Under the pieces are notes generated by a model, which was given only the letters and a program-made list of their open reading frames with translations, searched no databases and had not been told where the DNA came from. Both the position numbers and the translations under genes were made by a program. This document shows, in pieces, positions 45,388 through 53,834 of a DNA stretch of 64,000 nucleotides. The stretch covers positions 1 to 64,000 of the forward strand of contig NZ_BLLH01000007.1 in the NCBI RefSeq assembly GCF_011170065.1, read 5' to 3'. Origin of the DNA: Pseudolactococcus insecticola (GTDB lineage Bacteria; Bacillota; Bacilli; Lactobacillales; Streptococcaceae). The first letter of the stretch is position 1, and every line of letters begins with the position of its first letter.

Positions 45388-47232
45388 TTATTTTTTCAAA
45401 TGGTAAGAATAGTTTGACACGACGACATTATCACGCCAGCTCAGGTAAAATCGCATGCGAACTGACATTTGATTGTGCAGGACATTTTGCCATGAGTGCT
45501 TTGGTACAAACTGTGGCACGACGATGGTCACCGTGTGATTTTTTTTCTGTGCTGACTTAGAAATCAAGTCAACATACCGTACGACAGGCTTCACAATATC
45601 TCGATAACTTGACTCAACAATCGAAAATCGGACGTCTGGATACATTTTTTTAAAATCTGCTTGAACTTCTCTATCTTTTTCAAGTGTTTCTTTGGTGGAA
45701 ACGTGGACTGCGACAACATCTGTGCCGATAGACTGCGCATAGCTCATCGCACCAACGGCAACATTTGTCATATTTCCAACTAGGACGATAACGGTATTGC
45801 CTGTAAAAGTCTGCGCAACAACGCGATCTTCCAGCCGAAGTTGACGTGCAACCTCGGTATAATGGCGCTTAATCGCATAAAATATGGCAATCAAAATCGG
45901 CATAACCACGAAAAATGGCCAGATGTCTGCTAAACGGAAAACCAGTAAAATCAGGACAATCACAGCAGAAATCGCTGCACCGACAATATTTGATGTTGCG
46001 CGGCGCCAAAACAGCTTGCCCGCCTCACGGCGCCATTTGACCACCATGCCAGTTTGCGACAAGGCAAATGGTATAAACACACCAATCGAATAGAGCGGTA
46101 TCAAGCGCTCGGTCGATCCGTTAAAAATCAAGAGCAGCACCGCAGCACCCGCAGCAAGACTAATGATGCCATTAGAATAACCGAGTCTGTCGCCTTTTTC
46201 CATATACATGTGAGGCATGTATTTGTTTTTAGCTAAGTTATAGCTGAGCATGGGAAAAGCTGAAAAACCTGTATTGGCAGCAACAGCGAGAATCATTGCC
46301 GTTGAAAATTGAAAAATGTAGTAAAAGACTTTACCAACACCCGAAAAATCGAAAATATCATGTGCCACTTGGGACAAAACTGTCGAATGACCACCAGGTA
46401 CAACCCCTAAATAGTAGTTCAAAAAGGTAATGCCGACAAAGAAAATCCCCAAAATACTTGCCATAAGCACCAAAGTTCCCGCAGCGTTACGCGCCTTAGG
46501 CTTTTTAAAAAATGGCACAGCATTTGAAATCGCTTCAACCCCTGTCAGACTGGCTGACCCGCTAGAGAAGGCTTTCAACAGTAAAATCACTGAAATACCA
46601 GGCACAGCACTCCCGACGTGGCTAGTGGCATTATAGGACAAATCGCCAGTCAGAACACGCAGGAAGCCCACAATAATCAAAAGCACAGTCATCGTGACAA
46701 AGGTGTAAACTGGCACCATGAGAAAACCTGCGGACTCACGCAAGCCACGTAAGTTCATAAACATGAGCATGAGTACGAGGATAATCGAAATGAGCAGGTT
46801 ATAGGGATGGAGACCAGGAATCGCTGAGGTAATGGCATCTGCTCCCGCAGACACTGACACCGCAACGGTCAGCATATAGTCAACAAGCAAACTACCACCT
46901 GCAACAAGGCCCGCATTGGCACCGAGATTTTCAGTCGAAACGACATAGGCACCGCCACCCTGCGGATAAGCATGGATGATCTGCCGATAGCTGAGCGTAA
47001 GGGCCGCAAGCAAGATCAACACGACACCAGCAATCGGCAAGCTATACCAAATGGCTGCTGCCGACAAGGTCAGTAAGACCGTGACAATCTGCTCAGTCCC
47101 GTAGGCAATGGACGACAGCGCATCGCTCGATAACATGGCCAAAGCCTGCAGTTTTGTCAACAGATGACTGTCATCATCCGTCGATTTGAGCGGCTTTCCG
47201 ACCAAAAGTTGTTTCACATTTATTTTTTTCAA
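45388..47232 (-). CDS. kimA: KimA-type potassium transporter (APC superfamily)
   Basis: A 614-residue membrane protein with about 12 helices (to about residue 445) and a cytoplasmic C-terminal domain of about 165 residues with a USP-like fold (VIVLVGNMTNVAVGAMSYAQSIG). The N-terminal SSDALSSIAYGTEQI is a hallmark of the KimA/YdaO group, high-affinity K+/H+ symporters inhibited by cyclic di-AMP in Bacillus. The leader (~90 nt from the -10) is too short for a full c-di-AMP riboswitch. A GGAGTG SD precedes the ATG. K+ as substrate is inferred from family. Confidence 0.8.
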   Translation of the reverse strand: MKKINVKQLLVGKPLKSTDDDSHLLTKLQALAMLSSDALSSIAYGTEQIVTVLLTLSAAAIWYSLPIAGVVLILLAALTLSYRQIIHAYPQGGGAYVVSTENLGANAGLVAGGSLLVDYMLTVAVSVSAGADAITSAIPGLHPYNLLISIILVLMLMFMNLRGLRESAGFLMVPVYTFVTMTVLLIIVGFLRVLTGDLSYNATSHVGSAVPGISVILLLKAFSSGSASLTGVEAISNAVPFFKKPKARNAAGTLVLMASILGIFFVGITFLNYYLGVVPGGHSTVLSQVAHDIFDFSGVGKVFYYIFQFSTAMILAVAANTGFSAFPMLSYNLAKNKYMPHMYMEKGDRLGYSNGIISLAAGAAVLLLIFNGSTERLIPLYSIGVFIPFALSQTGMVVKWRREAGKLFWRRATSNIVGAAISAVIVLILLVFRLADIWPFFVVMPILIAIFYAIKRHYTEVARQLRLEDRVVAQTFTGNTVIVLVGNMTNVAVGAMSYAQSIGTDVVAVHVSTKETLEKDREVQADFKKMYPDVRFSIVESSYRDIVKPVVRYVDLISKSAQKKNHTVTIVVPQFVPKHSWQNVLHNQMSVRMRFYLSWRDNVVVSNYSYHLKK

Positions 47233-47349
47233 AGTTCACTCCGTTTTGATTACTAGACCAATTTCGATAAAAAAAGCTGTCTATTTTTACCCCAGCCTAT
47301 CTAAATATTATAACACCTCAAGGGGGAAAATTAAAGTATTTGCTTAGGA

Positions 47350-47365
47350 AATATTAGCTAATATT
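47350..47365. promoter_or_regulatory. 16-bp perfect palindrome upstream of the KimA-like gene
   Basis: AATATTAGCTAATATT is a perfect inverted repeat about 45 bases upstream of a TATAAT on the minus strand. It may be an operator; no regulator can be named. Confidence 0.4.
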
Positions 47366-47399
47366 AGGACATCGGAGCGAAAATTATTTACTCATATCT

Positions 47400-47436
47400 A
47401 AAAAAATCATGCCGTGTTTTTTTGACACTTGCATGA
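47400..47436 (-). terminator. terminator of the upp unit
   Basis: TCATGC/GGCATGA with an inner GTG/CAC and seven T residues on the minus strand, after the 107-residue ORF. Confidence 0.8.
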
Positions 47437-47443
47437 CTTTCTA

Positions 47444-47767
47444 CTAAATGTTGTCCTTCACTTGATAAAATCGCTCTACCAAAGCCTCAAATTCACTTCT
47501 GACGGCTGCTTTATTGCTATCATCCGGCGTGAAAAACTTGATAGGAGTTGCCGTCATATCTCGGTAGAGCAAAAATGTGATGTCATCGTCTGACGACAGC
47601 TGAAATTTGATTGCGGGCTTACTTTCAAAAGTCCCACAGTAACCTGACACGGAAAACTCCAACTCATAGATGTCATTGTCAAACTGCTGCACGCGATAAT
47701 AACCGTCAGAGATGAAAACCCTGCTGTCGCTAAAATGTGTCAGCACATATCGGAGTTTATCCACCAT
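47444..47767 (-). CDS. hypothetical protein coupled to upp
   Basis: A 107-residue protein I do not recognise. It is soluble and acidic, without signal or membrane segment, and has an aromatic-rich N-terminal half (VFISDGYYRVQQFDNDIYELEF) suggestive of a small beta-sheet fold, with a helical C-terminus (EFEALVERFYQV). Its ATG overlaps the upp stop by one base and a good terminator follows. It is therefore almost certainly a real, co-translated gene. No function can be assigned. Confidence 0.75.
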   Translation of the reverse strand: MVDKLRYVLTHFSDSRVFISDGYYRVQQFDNDIYELEFSVSGYCGTFESKPAIKFQLSSDDDITFLLYRDMTATPIKFFTPDDSNKAAVRSEFEALVERFYQVKDNI

Positions 47768-48396
47768 TATTTTGTCCCAAAAAGTCGGTCGCCCGCATCT
47801 CCCAGACCTGGCACGATATAGCCGTGTTCGTTAAGTTTTTCGTCAAGCGCTGCAGTGTAGATGTCAATGTCTGAATGTGCTTCTTGCAAGGCTTTTACGC
47901 CTTCTGGCGCCGCAACCAAGCAGACGAATTTGATGTTTGATGCCCCACGTTTTTTGAGTGAGTCAATAGCCAAAATGGCTGAGCCGCCCGTCGCAAGCAT
48001 AGGATCAACAACAAAAATCTGACGTTGGTCAATATCCTCAGGCAATTTGACCAGATACTCAACTGGTTGCAATGTTTCCTCATCACGGTACATGCCGATG
48101 TGACCGACCTTTGCTGCGGGCACCAATGACAGAATGCCGTCAACCATGCCAATCCCAGCACGTAAAATCGGCACAATGGCTAATTTTTTCCCAGACAATG
48201 TTTTTTGGACAGTCTTTGTGATTGGTGTTTCGATTTCAAGGTCTTCGAGCGGCAATTCGCGGGAAACTTCATACCCCATGAGCATGGCAATTTCATTGAC
48301 CAGTTCACGAAAATCCTTAGTTCCTGTTGACGTTTGACGCAAAATTGTAAGTTTGTGTTGAATCAGCGGATGTGTAATAACTTGAAATTTTCCCAT
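47767..48396 (-). CDS. upp: uracil phosphoribosyltransferase
   Basis: A 209-residue pyrimidine salvage enzyme converting uracil and PRPP to UMP. The PRPP loop [12 protein letters not shown] (about 128-139) and the uracil-binding [15 protein letters not shown] (about 193-207) are intact. The opening [20 protein letters not shown] is typical. It is followed with a one-base overlap by the 107-residue hypothetical gene. Confidence 0.97.
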   Translation of the reverse strand: MGKFQVITHPLIQHKLTILRQTSTGTKDFRELVNEIAMLMGYEVSRELPLEDLEIETPITKTVQKTLSGKKLAIVPILRAGIGMVDGILSLVPAAKVGHIGMYRDEETLQPVEYLVKLPEDIDQRQIFVVDPMLATGGSAILAIDSLKKRGASNIKFVCLVAAPEGVKALQEAHSDIDIYTAALDEKLNEHGYIVPGLGDAGDRLFGTK

Positions 48397-48439
48397 TTTA
48401 GTGAGACCAACTTTCTGATTGTATTTACTTTATTATATC

Positions 48440-48465
48440 AAAAAAACTGCGGATTGGCAGTTTTT
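48440..48465 (-). terminator. terminator of the patB-like gene
   Basis: ACTGC/GCAGT stem followed by seven T residues on the minus strand. Confidence 0.75.
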
Positions 48466-48474
48466 CTTGTGTCC

Positions 48475-49638
48475 TTACTCAGGCAGGCAGGCGACAATGC
48501 GCTCCGTTGCTGCTTTCACATGTTCAAATGGCGCTGCAATATTTAACCTGGCGTGTCCGACACCTTCAGGTCCAAAGCTTGACCCGTCGTTTAAGATGAC
48601 TTTTGCTGTCGTGCGCAGACGCAACTGCAATTCTTCGTCAGAAATGCCATAGTCACTGAAATCCAGCCAAACTAGATAGGTCCCTTGCGGCTTCATGACT
48701 GTCACGCGCGGTGCGTGTTCGGCAAAGTAATCAATCACATAGTTGACATTGGCTTCAAGCACTGTTTTAAGTTCCTGCAACCATTGTTCACCATACCGAT
48801 AAGCAACTTCTGTGGCAATGAGCCCAAGCGTCGAAATTTCGTGTTGGTTATTGGCGAGTTGACGCGCCTTGAAAGTTTTTCTAAGTTCATCGTTTTCAAT
48901 GATTGCAAAGGAATTTTTCGTCCCAGCAATGTTGAACGTTTTTGTCGCACTAGTCAAAATCACTGTAAAATCGCTGAAATCACCGACCGTGTTAATACTG
49001 TGTTGTTGATTGTCAAACAAAGCCAAATCTTGATGAATTTCGTCAGAAACCAAGATAACGTCATGTTTCCGACAAATCTCAGCAACTTTTGTGAGTTCGT
49101 CAGACGTCCAAATACGGCCTCCAGGATTGTGGGGGCTACAAAAAACATAAAGTTTGACCTGATTGTCCACAATATCACGCTCAATCTGATCAAAATCAAG
49201 GGTAAATAGGCCGTCAGAAACGACCAAAGAATTCGTCACGAGTTTGCGGTTATTGAGCTTAACTGTTCGGGCAAATGGTGGATAGACAGGTGTGTTGATG
49301 AGTACGGCATCATTTTCCTGCGTGAAAGCCTGCACACTTACCGAAATCGCAGGCACAACACCTTCTATCAAGACGATTGCATCCTTGCCAACGGCATAAC
49401 CATGCTGTGTTTTTTCCCAGTCGATGATTGCGTCAAAAATGCTTTCTGACGGATAGGCATAGCCATAAACACCATAGTCTGCAAATTTTTCAAAGGCTTC
49501 GGTCATCTCTGGAAAAGTTTTGAAGTCCATATCGGCTATCCACATCGGCAATATCTCACTATCAGCCTCAGTTTCTCGCCATTTTACCGAATGGTTGCCC
49601 AGACGGTTGGGCGATGTTGTAAAGTCGTAGTTGCTCAT
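48475..49638 (-). CDS. MalY/PatB-type cystathionine beta-lyase/aminotransferase
   Basis: A 387-residue PLP-dependent class I/II aminotransferase-fold enzyme of the MalY/PatB group, typically with C-S lyase (cystathionine beta-lyase) activity. It opens MSNYDFTTSPNRLGNHSVKW, and the MPMWIADMDF-like motif reads LPMWIADMDFKTFPEM. The PLP lysine is in TSATKTFNIAGTKN, and CSPHNPGGRIW is the second motif. It lies 7 bp after the trans-sulfuration-family gene on the same strand; the pair would handle methionine and cysteine metabolism. Confidence 0.9.
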   Translation of the reverse strand: MSNYDFTTSPNRLGNHSVKWRETEADSEILPMWIADMDFKTFPEMTEAFEKFADYGVYGYAYPSESIFDAIIDWEKTQHGYAVGKDAIVLIEGVVPAISVSVQAFTQENDAVLINTPVYPPFARTVKLNNRKLVTNSLVVSDGLFTLDFDQIERDIVDNQVKLYVFCSPHNPGGRIWTSDELTKVAEICRKHDVILVSDEIHQDLALFDNQQHSINTVGDFSDFTVILTSATKTFNIAGTKNSFAIIENDELRKTFKARQLANNQHEISTLGLIATEVAYRYGEQWLQELKTVLEANVNYVIDYFAEHAPRVTVMKPQGTYLVWLDFSDYGISDEELQLRLRTTAKVILNDGSSFGPEGVGHARLNIAAPFEHVKAATERIVACLPE

Positions 49639-49645
49639 ATATCTG

Positions 49646-50743
49646 CTATCCTTTCAAGGCGTTCGCCAAGTCCTGAATCAAGTCATCTGCATCCTCTATC
49701 CCAATCGATAGGCGCAGCAAATCATCCGTCAAACCATAGCTTGCACGCACATCAGCAGGGATATCGGCGTGAGTTTGCGTCGTCGGATAGGTGATCAGCG
49801 ATTCAACACCACCTAAACTTTCGGCAAAAGTGATGACAGAAAGGCCGTTGATAATAGCCGGAATCCTACTTTCATCAACCACCTTAAACGAAATCATCCC
49901 GCCACGTCCGGTAAACAGCACTTCCTTTACGGCTGCGTTGTGCGCAAGAAAATCAGCGATTTTACTAGCATTTTCAGTCGCGCGCTTCATTCTCAAGGAC
50001 AATGTTTTGAGACCGCGCATGACGAGGTAGCTATCAAAAGGTGAGAGAACAGGACCCGTCGTATTGAGGTTATAGATGAGCTTCTCATAGAGCGTTTCGT
50101 CCTTGACGATGACCGCTCCAGCCAGTACATCATTGTGACCAGACAGGTATTTTGTCGCCGAATGTACAACAATATCTGCCCCTAAAACAAGTGGCTGCTG
50201 ATAAATCGGCGTGTAAAAAGTATTGTCAACAATGACTTTTGCACCATTTTCATGTGCTTTTTTGGCTACTTTTTCAATATCAACTTCGATCATGAGCGGA
50301 TTTGTCGGTGTCTCAATATAGACAACATCTGTTTCAGGTGTGATTGCAGCAAGCATTTCAGCTTCTGTCACGACATAGTCAAAGCTGTAAATACCACGTT
50401 TTTGCTGATCATTGAACCAACGAAAAGAGCCACCATAGAGGTCACGTGATGCAACGATTTTCGAGCCAACAGGAAAGATTTCAAGTGCGAGCACGATAGC
50501 TGACATACCTGAGCTTGTGGCAATGGCAAAATTACCTGCCTCAATCGCAGCAAGCGCTTCTTCTAAAGTCGCACGTGTCGGATTTTTTGTCCGCGTGTAG
50601 TCAAAGCCGGTTGATTTCCCAAACTCTGGATGCTGATAGGTTGTTGAAAAATGGATGGGTGAGATCAAGGAACCTGTCGCTTCATCATGGTTAATACCGA
50701 TGTGGGACAAAATCGTATCTATTTTTTTAGGAGTTGTTGTCAT
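49646..50743 (-). CDS. trans-sulfuration PLP enzyme (cystathionine gamma-synthase/beta-lyase)
   Basis: A 365-residue Cys/Met-metabolism PLP enzyme. The PLP lysine is in HSATKYLSGHNDVLAG (about residue 196). Other signatures are FDYTRTKNPTRATLEEALA and PVLSPFDSYLVMRGLKTL. Sequence alone does not separate cystathionine gamma-synthase (metB/metI) from cystathionine beta-lyase (metC). With the MalY-type gene directly downstream, a synthase-lyase pair is an attractive inference. An extended -10 TGGTAAAAT lies upstream. Confidence 0.88.
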   Translation of the reverse strand: MTTTPKKIDTILSHIGINHDEATGSLISPIHFSTTYQHPEFGKSTGFDYTRTKNPTRATLEEALAAIEAGNFAIATSSGMSAIVLALEIFPVGSKIVASRDLYGGSFRWFNDQQKRGIYSFDYVVTEAEMLAAITPETDVVYIETPTNPLMIEVDIEKVAKKAHENGAKVIVDNTFYTPIYQQPLVLGADIVVHSATKYLSGHNDVLAGAVIVKDETLYEKLIYNLNTTGPVLSPFDSYLVMRGLKTLSLRMKRATENASKIADFLAHNAAVKEVLFTGRGGMISFKVVDESRIPAIINGLSVITFAESLGGVESLITYPTTQTHADIPADVRASYGLTDDLLRLSIGIEDADDLIQDLANALKG

Positions 50744-50894
50744 GATTTACCTCGTGTTCTAACCTTTGTTATCGTTATATTTTACCACTTTTTAGGTGGC
50801 AATAAATAGGCTCGTCATAAAAAAAAATTATGGCCAACTTTAGAATATTAAAAGCAAGCCCATCTTGCGACAAACTTACTCTTATTGATTTGAT

Positions 50895-51767
50895 TTAATT
50901 GATTTCAATCGTGTAGCCCGCTTTGAATTTTTTACCTGGCGCAAGGGTGTTAATCCCAAATTTCGTTGATAACTCACCGTCGGTATTTTCATCATCAGCA
51001 ATGCCACACCAAGGCTCGATGCAGACAAATGGCGCTTCTCTCGGATAAGGGCTCCAGAGACCGACAAAAGGCATGTTTTCCCACGAAATCTTAACTGATC
51101 GGCTATTAACAGAGTTTGATAAAGTCACTTGCGTGGCACCGGGCGTCTCAAAAATCAGGGCGTCATCCTTAAACAACTCACGTGTCAGCGGAAACTCACT
51201 TGCTGTCACTGTGTGCTTTTCATCGAGTTTAATCGTGCCCGCTGCGGCATCAAGTGGGATAAATTCCCGTTTTTGAGCTGGACTAATGGTTAATTTATAG
51301 TCTTCAAAACTGCCATTTTCAAGCGGCACATTAAAAGCTGGATGCGCACCAATCCCGAAATACAAGTCTTTATCATCTTGATTTTTGACCTCCCATTTAA
51401 CGCTCAAGCGATTTTTTGTGAGTTTATAGCTAACACGCAAACGAAAATCATAGGGATAGACTCGTTTTGTTTCTTTGCTGTCTTTGAGTTCGTAGACTAG
51501 CTCATCCTTATCGCTGTCAATCAATTCAAACTCGTTATCACGTGCAAAACCGTGCCCTGATAGCTGATAGGATTTTTTATCTAGCGTGTAGGTCCCGTTT
51601 TTTAGCTTGCCAACAATTGGAAATAGGACAGGTGCTTGACGTCCCCAAAACTCAGGATTTCCCTGCCAGAGGTATTCGACATTGTCTTTTTTGATTGAGT
51701 GTAATTCTGCGCCAAAGGTGTCTATGGCGAGCGTTAAGCTGTCATTTGAAAGTTTACTAGTGGTCAT
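50895..51767 (-). CDS. aldose 1-epimerase family protein (LacX-like)
   Basis: A 290-residue galactose-mutarotase-fold protein. Visible markers are FGAELHSIKKDNVEYLWQG at the N-terminus, GHGFARDNEFEL, the catalytic-region HPAFNVPL (about 150-157) and CIEPWCGIADD (about 238-248). It resembles LacX and YihR-type relatives rather than GalM itself. No sugar-pathway genes are next to it, so the substrate is open. A TetR-family gene diverges from it and may regulate it. Confidence 0.85.
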   Translation of the reverse strand: MTTSKLSNDSLTLAIDTFGAELHSIKKDNVEYLWQGNPEFWGRQAPVLFPIVGKLKNGTYTLDKKSYQLSGHGFARDNEFELIDSDKDELVYELKDSKETKRVYPYDFRLRVSYKLTKNRLSVKWEVKNQDDKDLYFGIGAHPAFNVPLENGSFEDYKLTISPAQKREFIPLDAAAGTIKLDEKHTVTASEFPLTRELFKDDALIFETPGATQVTLSNSVNSRSVKISWENMPFVGLWSPYPREAPFVCIEPWCGIADDENTDGELSTKFGINTLAPGKKFKAGYTIEIN

Positions 51768-51826
51768 AAAAATGCTCCTTTTGTGATGTTGTAAGTGATT
51801 TAAGTCTATTATAACACTTATTATCA

Positions 51827-51857
51827 GTCATTGTCTTTTAAAAATGTCTTGTAAAAA
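51827..51857. repeat. tandem 13-nt direct repeats upstream of the TetR gene
   Basis: tgtcttttaaaaa and tgtcttgtaaaaa follow each other directly, differing at one base. They lie just upstream of the tetR -35, in the space shared with the divergent epimerase gene. Possible regulator half-sites. Confidence 0.45.
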
Positions 51858-51858
51858 C

Positions 51859-51887
51859 TTGCTTTATTCGTTATTTTATTGTATAAT
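51859..51887 (+). promoter_or_regulatory. promoter of the TetR gene
   Basis: TTGCTT (51859-51864), 17 bases and TATAAT (51882-51887). The -10 is embedded in an imperfect palindrome (TTATTTTATTGTATAATAAATAA), a plausible autoregulatory operator. Confidence 0.7.
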
Positions 51888-51912
51888 AAATAACAAATAC
51901 CTGGAGAGAAAA

Positions 51913-52479
51913 ATGGCAAGAAATAAAACAATTTTTAAGGAAGATATTTTAAATGCGGCTGAGCGCTTCATTCTCGAAAAAAGTCCACGTGAACTAACAG
52001 CTCGTGCTTTATCCAAATATATGAAGATTTCAACACAACCTCTATATGCTGAGTTTGAAAATATGGCAGAACTCAAAAATGAGTTATTTTCTCATATTTA
52101 TTACCGTTTGCAAACAGAAGTTTTTAATAAAAAAACACACGATGATCCAATTATCAATTTATCTTTGAATTATATCAATTTTGCTCAGGAAAATCCTAAG
52201 CTGTTTCGAGCCATCTATCTGGAAAAACATGGCGGTGAAGACAACTCCATCAATGAATTTTCTTATAACATTTTTCGTAGTCTCATCAAAGACACGCCAA
52301 GCTATGCAAATTTGCCAGAACAACAGATTAACAGTCTCCTTACTGGCACTTGGATCGTCTCAACCGGCTTTGCAAATCTCATTGCAAGCGATACCATTAA
52401 CCCCAGCCAATCTGAAATCGTCTCATTCCTACAAGATGCCATCCATGATGTTTTAAAGATGCGGATTATTAAGCCTTGA
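51913..52479 (+). CDS. TetR family transcriptional regulator
   Basis: A 188-residue regulator. The N-terminal helix-turn-helix spans about 8-55 (FKEDILNAAERFILEKSP ... ALSKYMKISTQPLYAEFENMAEL); here the usual T-x-x-x-Y helix reads STQPLYAEF. The C-terminal ligand domain is of a TetR_C type with LFRAIYLEKHG. The start at 51913 follows GGAGA; a longer frame begins within the promoter. The effector is unknown. Divergent placement suggests control of itself and of the aldose epimerase gene. Confidence 0.85.
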   Translation: MARNKTIFKEDILNAAERFILEKSPRELTARALSKYMKISTQPLYAEFENMAELKNELFSHIYYRLQTEVFNKKTHDDPIINLSLNYINFAQENPKLFRAIYLEKHGGEDNSINEFSYNIFRSLIKDTPSYANLPEQQINSLLTGTWIVSTGFANLIASDTINPSQSEIVSFLQDAIHDVLKMRIIKP

Positions 52480-52489
52480 TGTCTAAACA

Positions 52490-52519
52490 AAAGAATCCAA
52501 TTTTGATTGGATTCTTTTA
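52490..52519. terminator. bidirectional terminator
   Basis: AAAAGAATCCAAT/ATTGGATTCTTTT hairpin between the converging TetR and Asp2/XcbB-like genes. It overlaps the latter's stop codon. Confidence 0.8.
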
Positions 52520-53806
52520 TTTTGTAATTCTTAATTTTGAAATACGATATTTTTTTCCGACTTCATAATCTGATGTATTGATTTTTAACATAAACCAAAT
52601 ACCGCCAATGCCAAGCTCAGCAATGCCTTGATCAGAAAAATTGAGACCAATATCCGCTTTTCGACCATTTGTAACGCTAATTTTAACTGGACTATCCGAT
52701 TGAAGTTCGATCTTATCGGCATTTGAGATGGCGCTTTTGAGTACCAAAAATGACGATTTATTTTCTGCAACATCTTGTTTTTTTTCAATAACTAATTGAC
52801 CATTTTCGGCTGAAAATCTAAAATATCGGGTATCAATCGGGTACTCAATATCAAAATCATCAGATAACTTGCCTGTATTTTTGGCAATCTCACCACGATC
52901 AATCTCAAGCAGCGCTTGATTAATCTCGCTATTATAATAAGGAATACTTCCAGCAATCAACTCACCATGTTTCATCTCACTAAAAAGTTTAGCATCTAAG
53001 TCGATAATATCCAGGCGATCGTTGGGAAGCCGTGTCAAATAAGGATAGGTGATGGGCACCTCAGAATTTGTCACAATCGTAATTTTCCGATTTGAGTCAG
53101 TTGCCTTAAAGTAAGGCTTGATGTAGTTAATCAAGTCGGGCTCAATATCATCGCGCAGAAAAAAGCGGTCATCCAAGTTATAGTCATAAACGAGCGAAAC
53201 GATTGGATCTGTCACAACTGCTCTATAGCCACCCACAAAAGCATGTAGAATAGCACCAAAACCGCCGCGACTTGACCCAATCAAAACGACATCATCTATT
53301 GAAAGCGCCAAGTCACGCATCACTTTTTTGATTAGTAAATCCGTTTCTTCGATAAATGTTGGGTAATTTGGCGTATTGAGATACATTGATCCAACTGTCA
53401 TATTACTATCAGCCAGCCTTAAAATATAGGTATTTCGCGCAAACACCGATTCACCAATGTGAAATTCAGCGCCATCAGAAAACATTCTGGTACTAGCTTT
53501 AACGGCCGAAAGGCCAAGTGAATTAAAAATGACAACTAACTTTTTATTAAAAAAATCAATTTCTTTTTTCGGTGGCGTCAGGCGATACTGAATATTGCCA
53601 AAACGTTCATAGCCAAAATCCAAACTCGCTATCTTAGTAAACTGATATTTACCTCTACCAGCATAACCATTTAATGTATAGCCCTTTCTTGCGTAGCCTT
53701 TTAGCTTTTGATAGTTCGTCAGATTATTTTGACGTGTAAACGTCCTCAAACCCTTTTTATCATCAGGAAATGTCTCCCAAAACGAAGCCTCTTGACCTTG
53801 TGTCAC
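52517..53806 (-). CDS. alpha/beta-hydrolase-fold protein, Asp2/XcbB-CpsF-like
   Basis: A 429-residue cytoplasmic-type protein. The central part (about 85-300) looks like an alpha/beta hydrolase: the nucleophile elbow is GSSRGGFGA (about 177-185), and a later segment is AVVTDPIVSLVYDYNL. This arrangement resembles the XcbB/CpsF capsule family and Asp2, the O-acetyltransferase-like component of accessory Sec systems that modifies serine-rich adhesins. The last ~120 residues look beta-rich. I chose the GTG at 53806, which has AGGAG six bases upstream, over a longer frame overlapping yhaM. Function is uncertain; no capsule or accessory Sec genes flank it. Confidence 0.65.
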   Translation of the reverse strand: MTQGQEASFWETFPDDKKGLRTFTRQNNLTNYQKLKGYARKGYTLNGYAGRGKYQFTKIASLDFGYERFGNIQYRLTPPKKEIDFFNKKLVVIFNSLGLSAVKASTRMFSDGAEFHIGESVFARNTYILRLADSNMTVGSMYLNTPNYPTFIEETDLLIKKVMRDLALSIDDVVLIGSSRGGFGAILHAFVGGYRAVVTDPIVSLVYDYNLDDRFFLRDDIEPDLINYIKPYFKATDSNRKITIVTNSEVPITYPYLTRLPNDRLDIIDLDAKLFSEMKHGELIAGSIPYYNSEINQALLEIDRGEIAKNTGKLSDDFDIEYPIDTRYFRFSAENGQLVIEKKQDVAENKSSFLVLKSAISNADKIELQSDSPVKISVTNGRKADIGLNFSDQGIAELGIGGIWFMLKINTSDYEVGKKYRISKLRITK

Positions 53807-53834
53807 AATATTCTCCTTTCTATCTAAAAATTTC

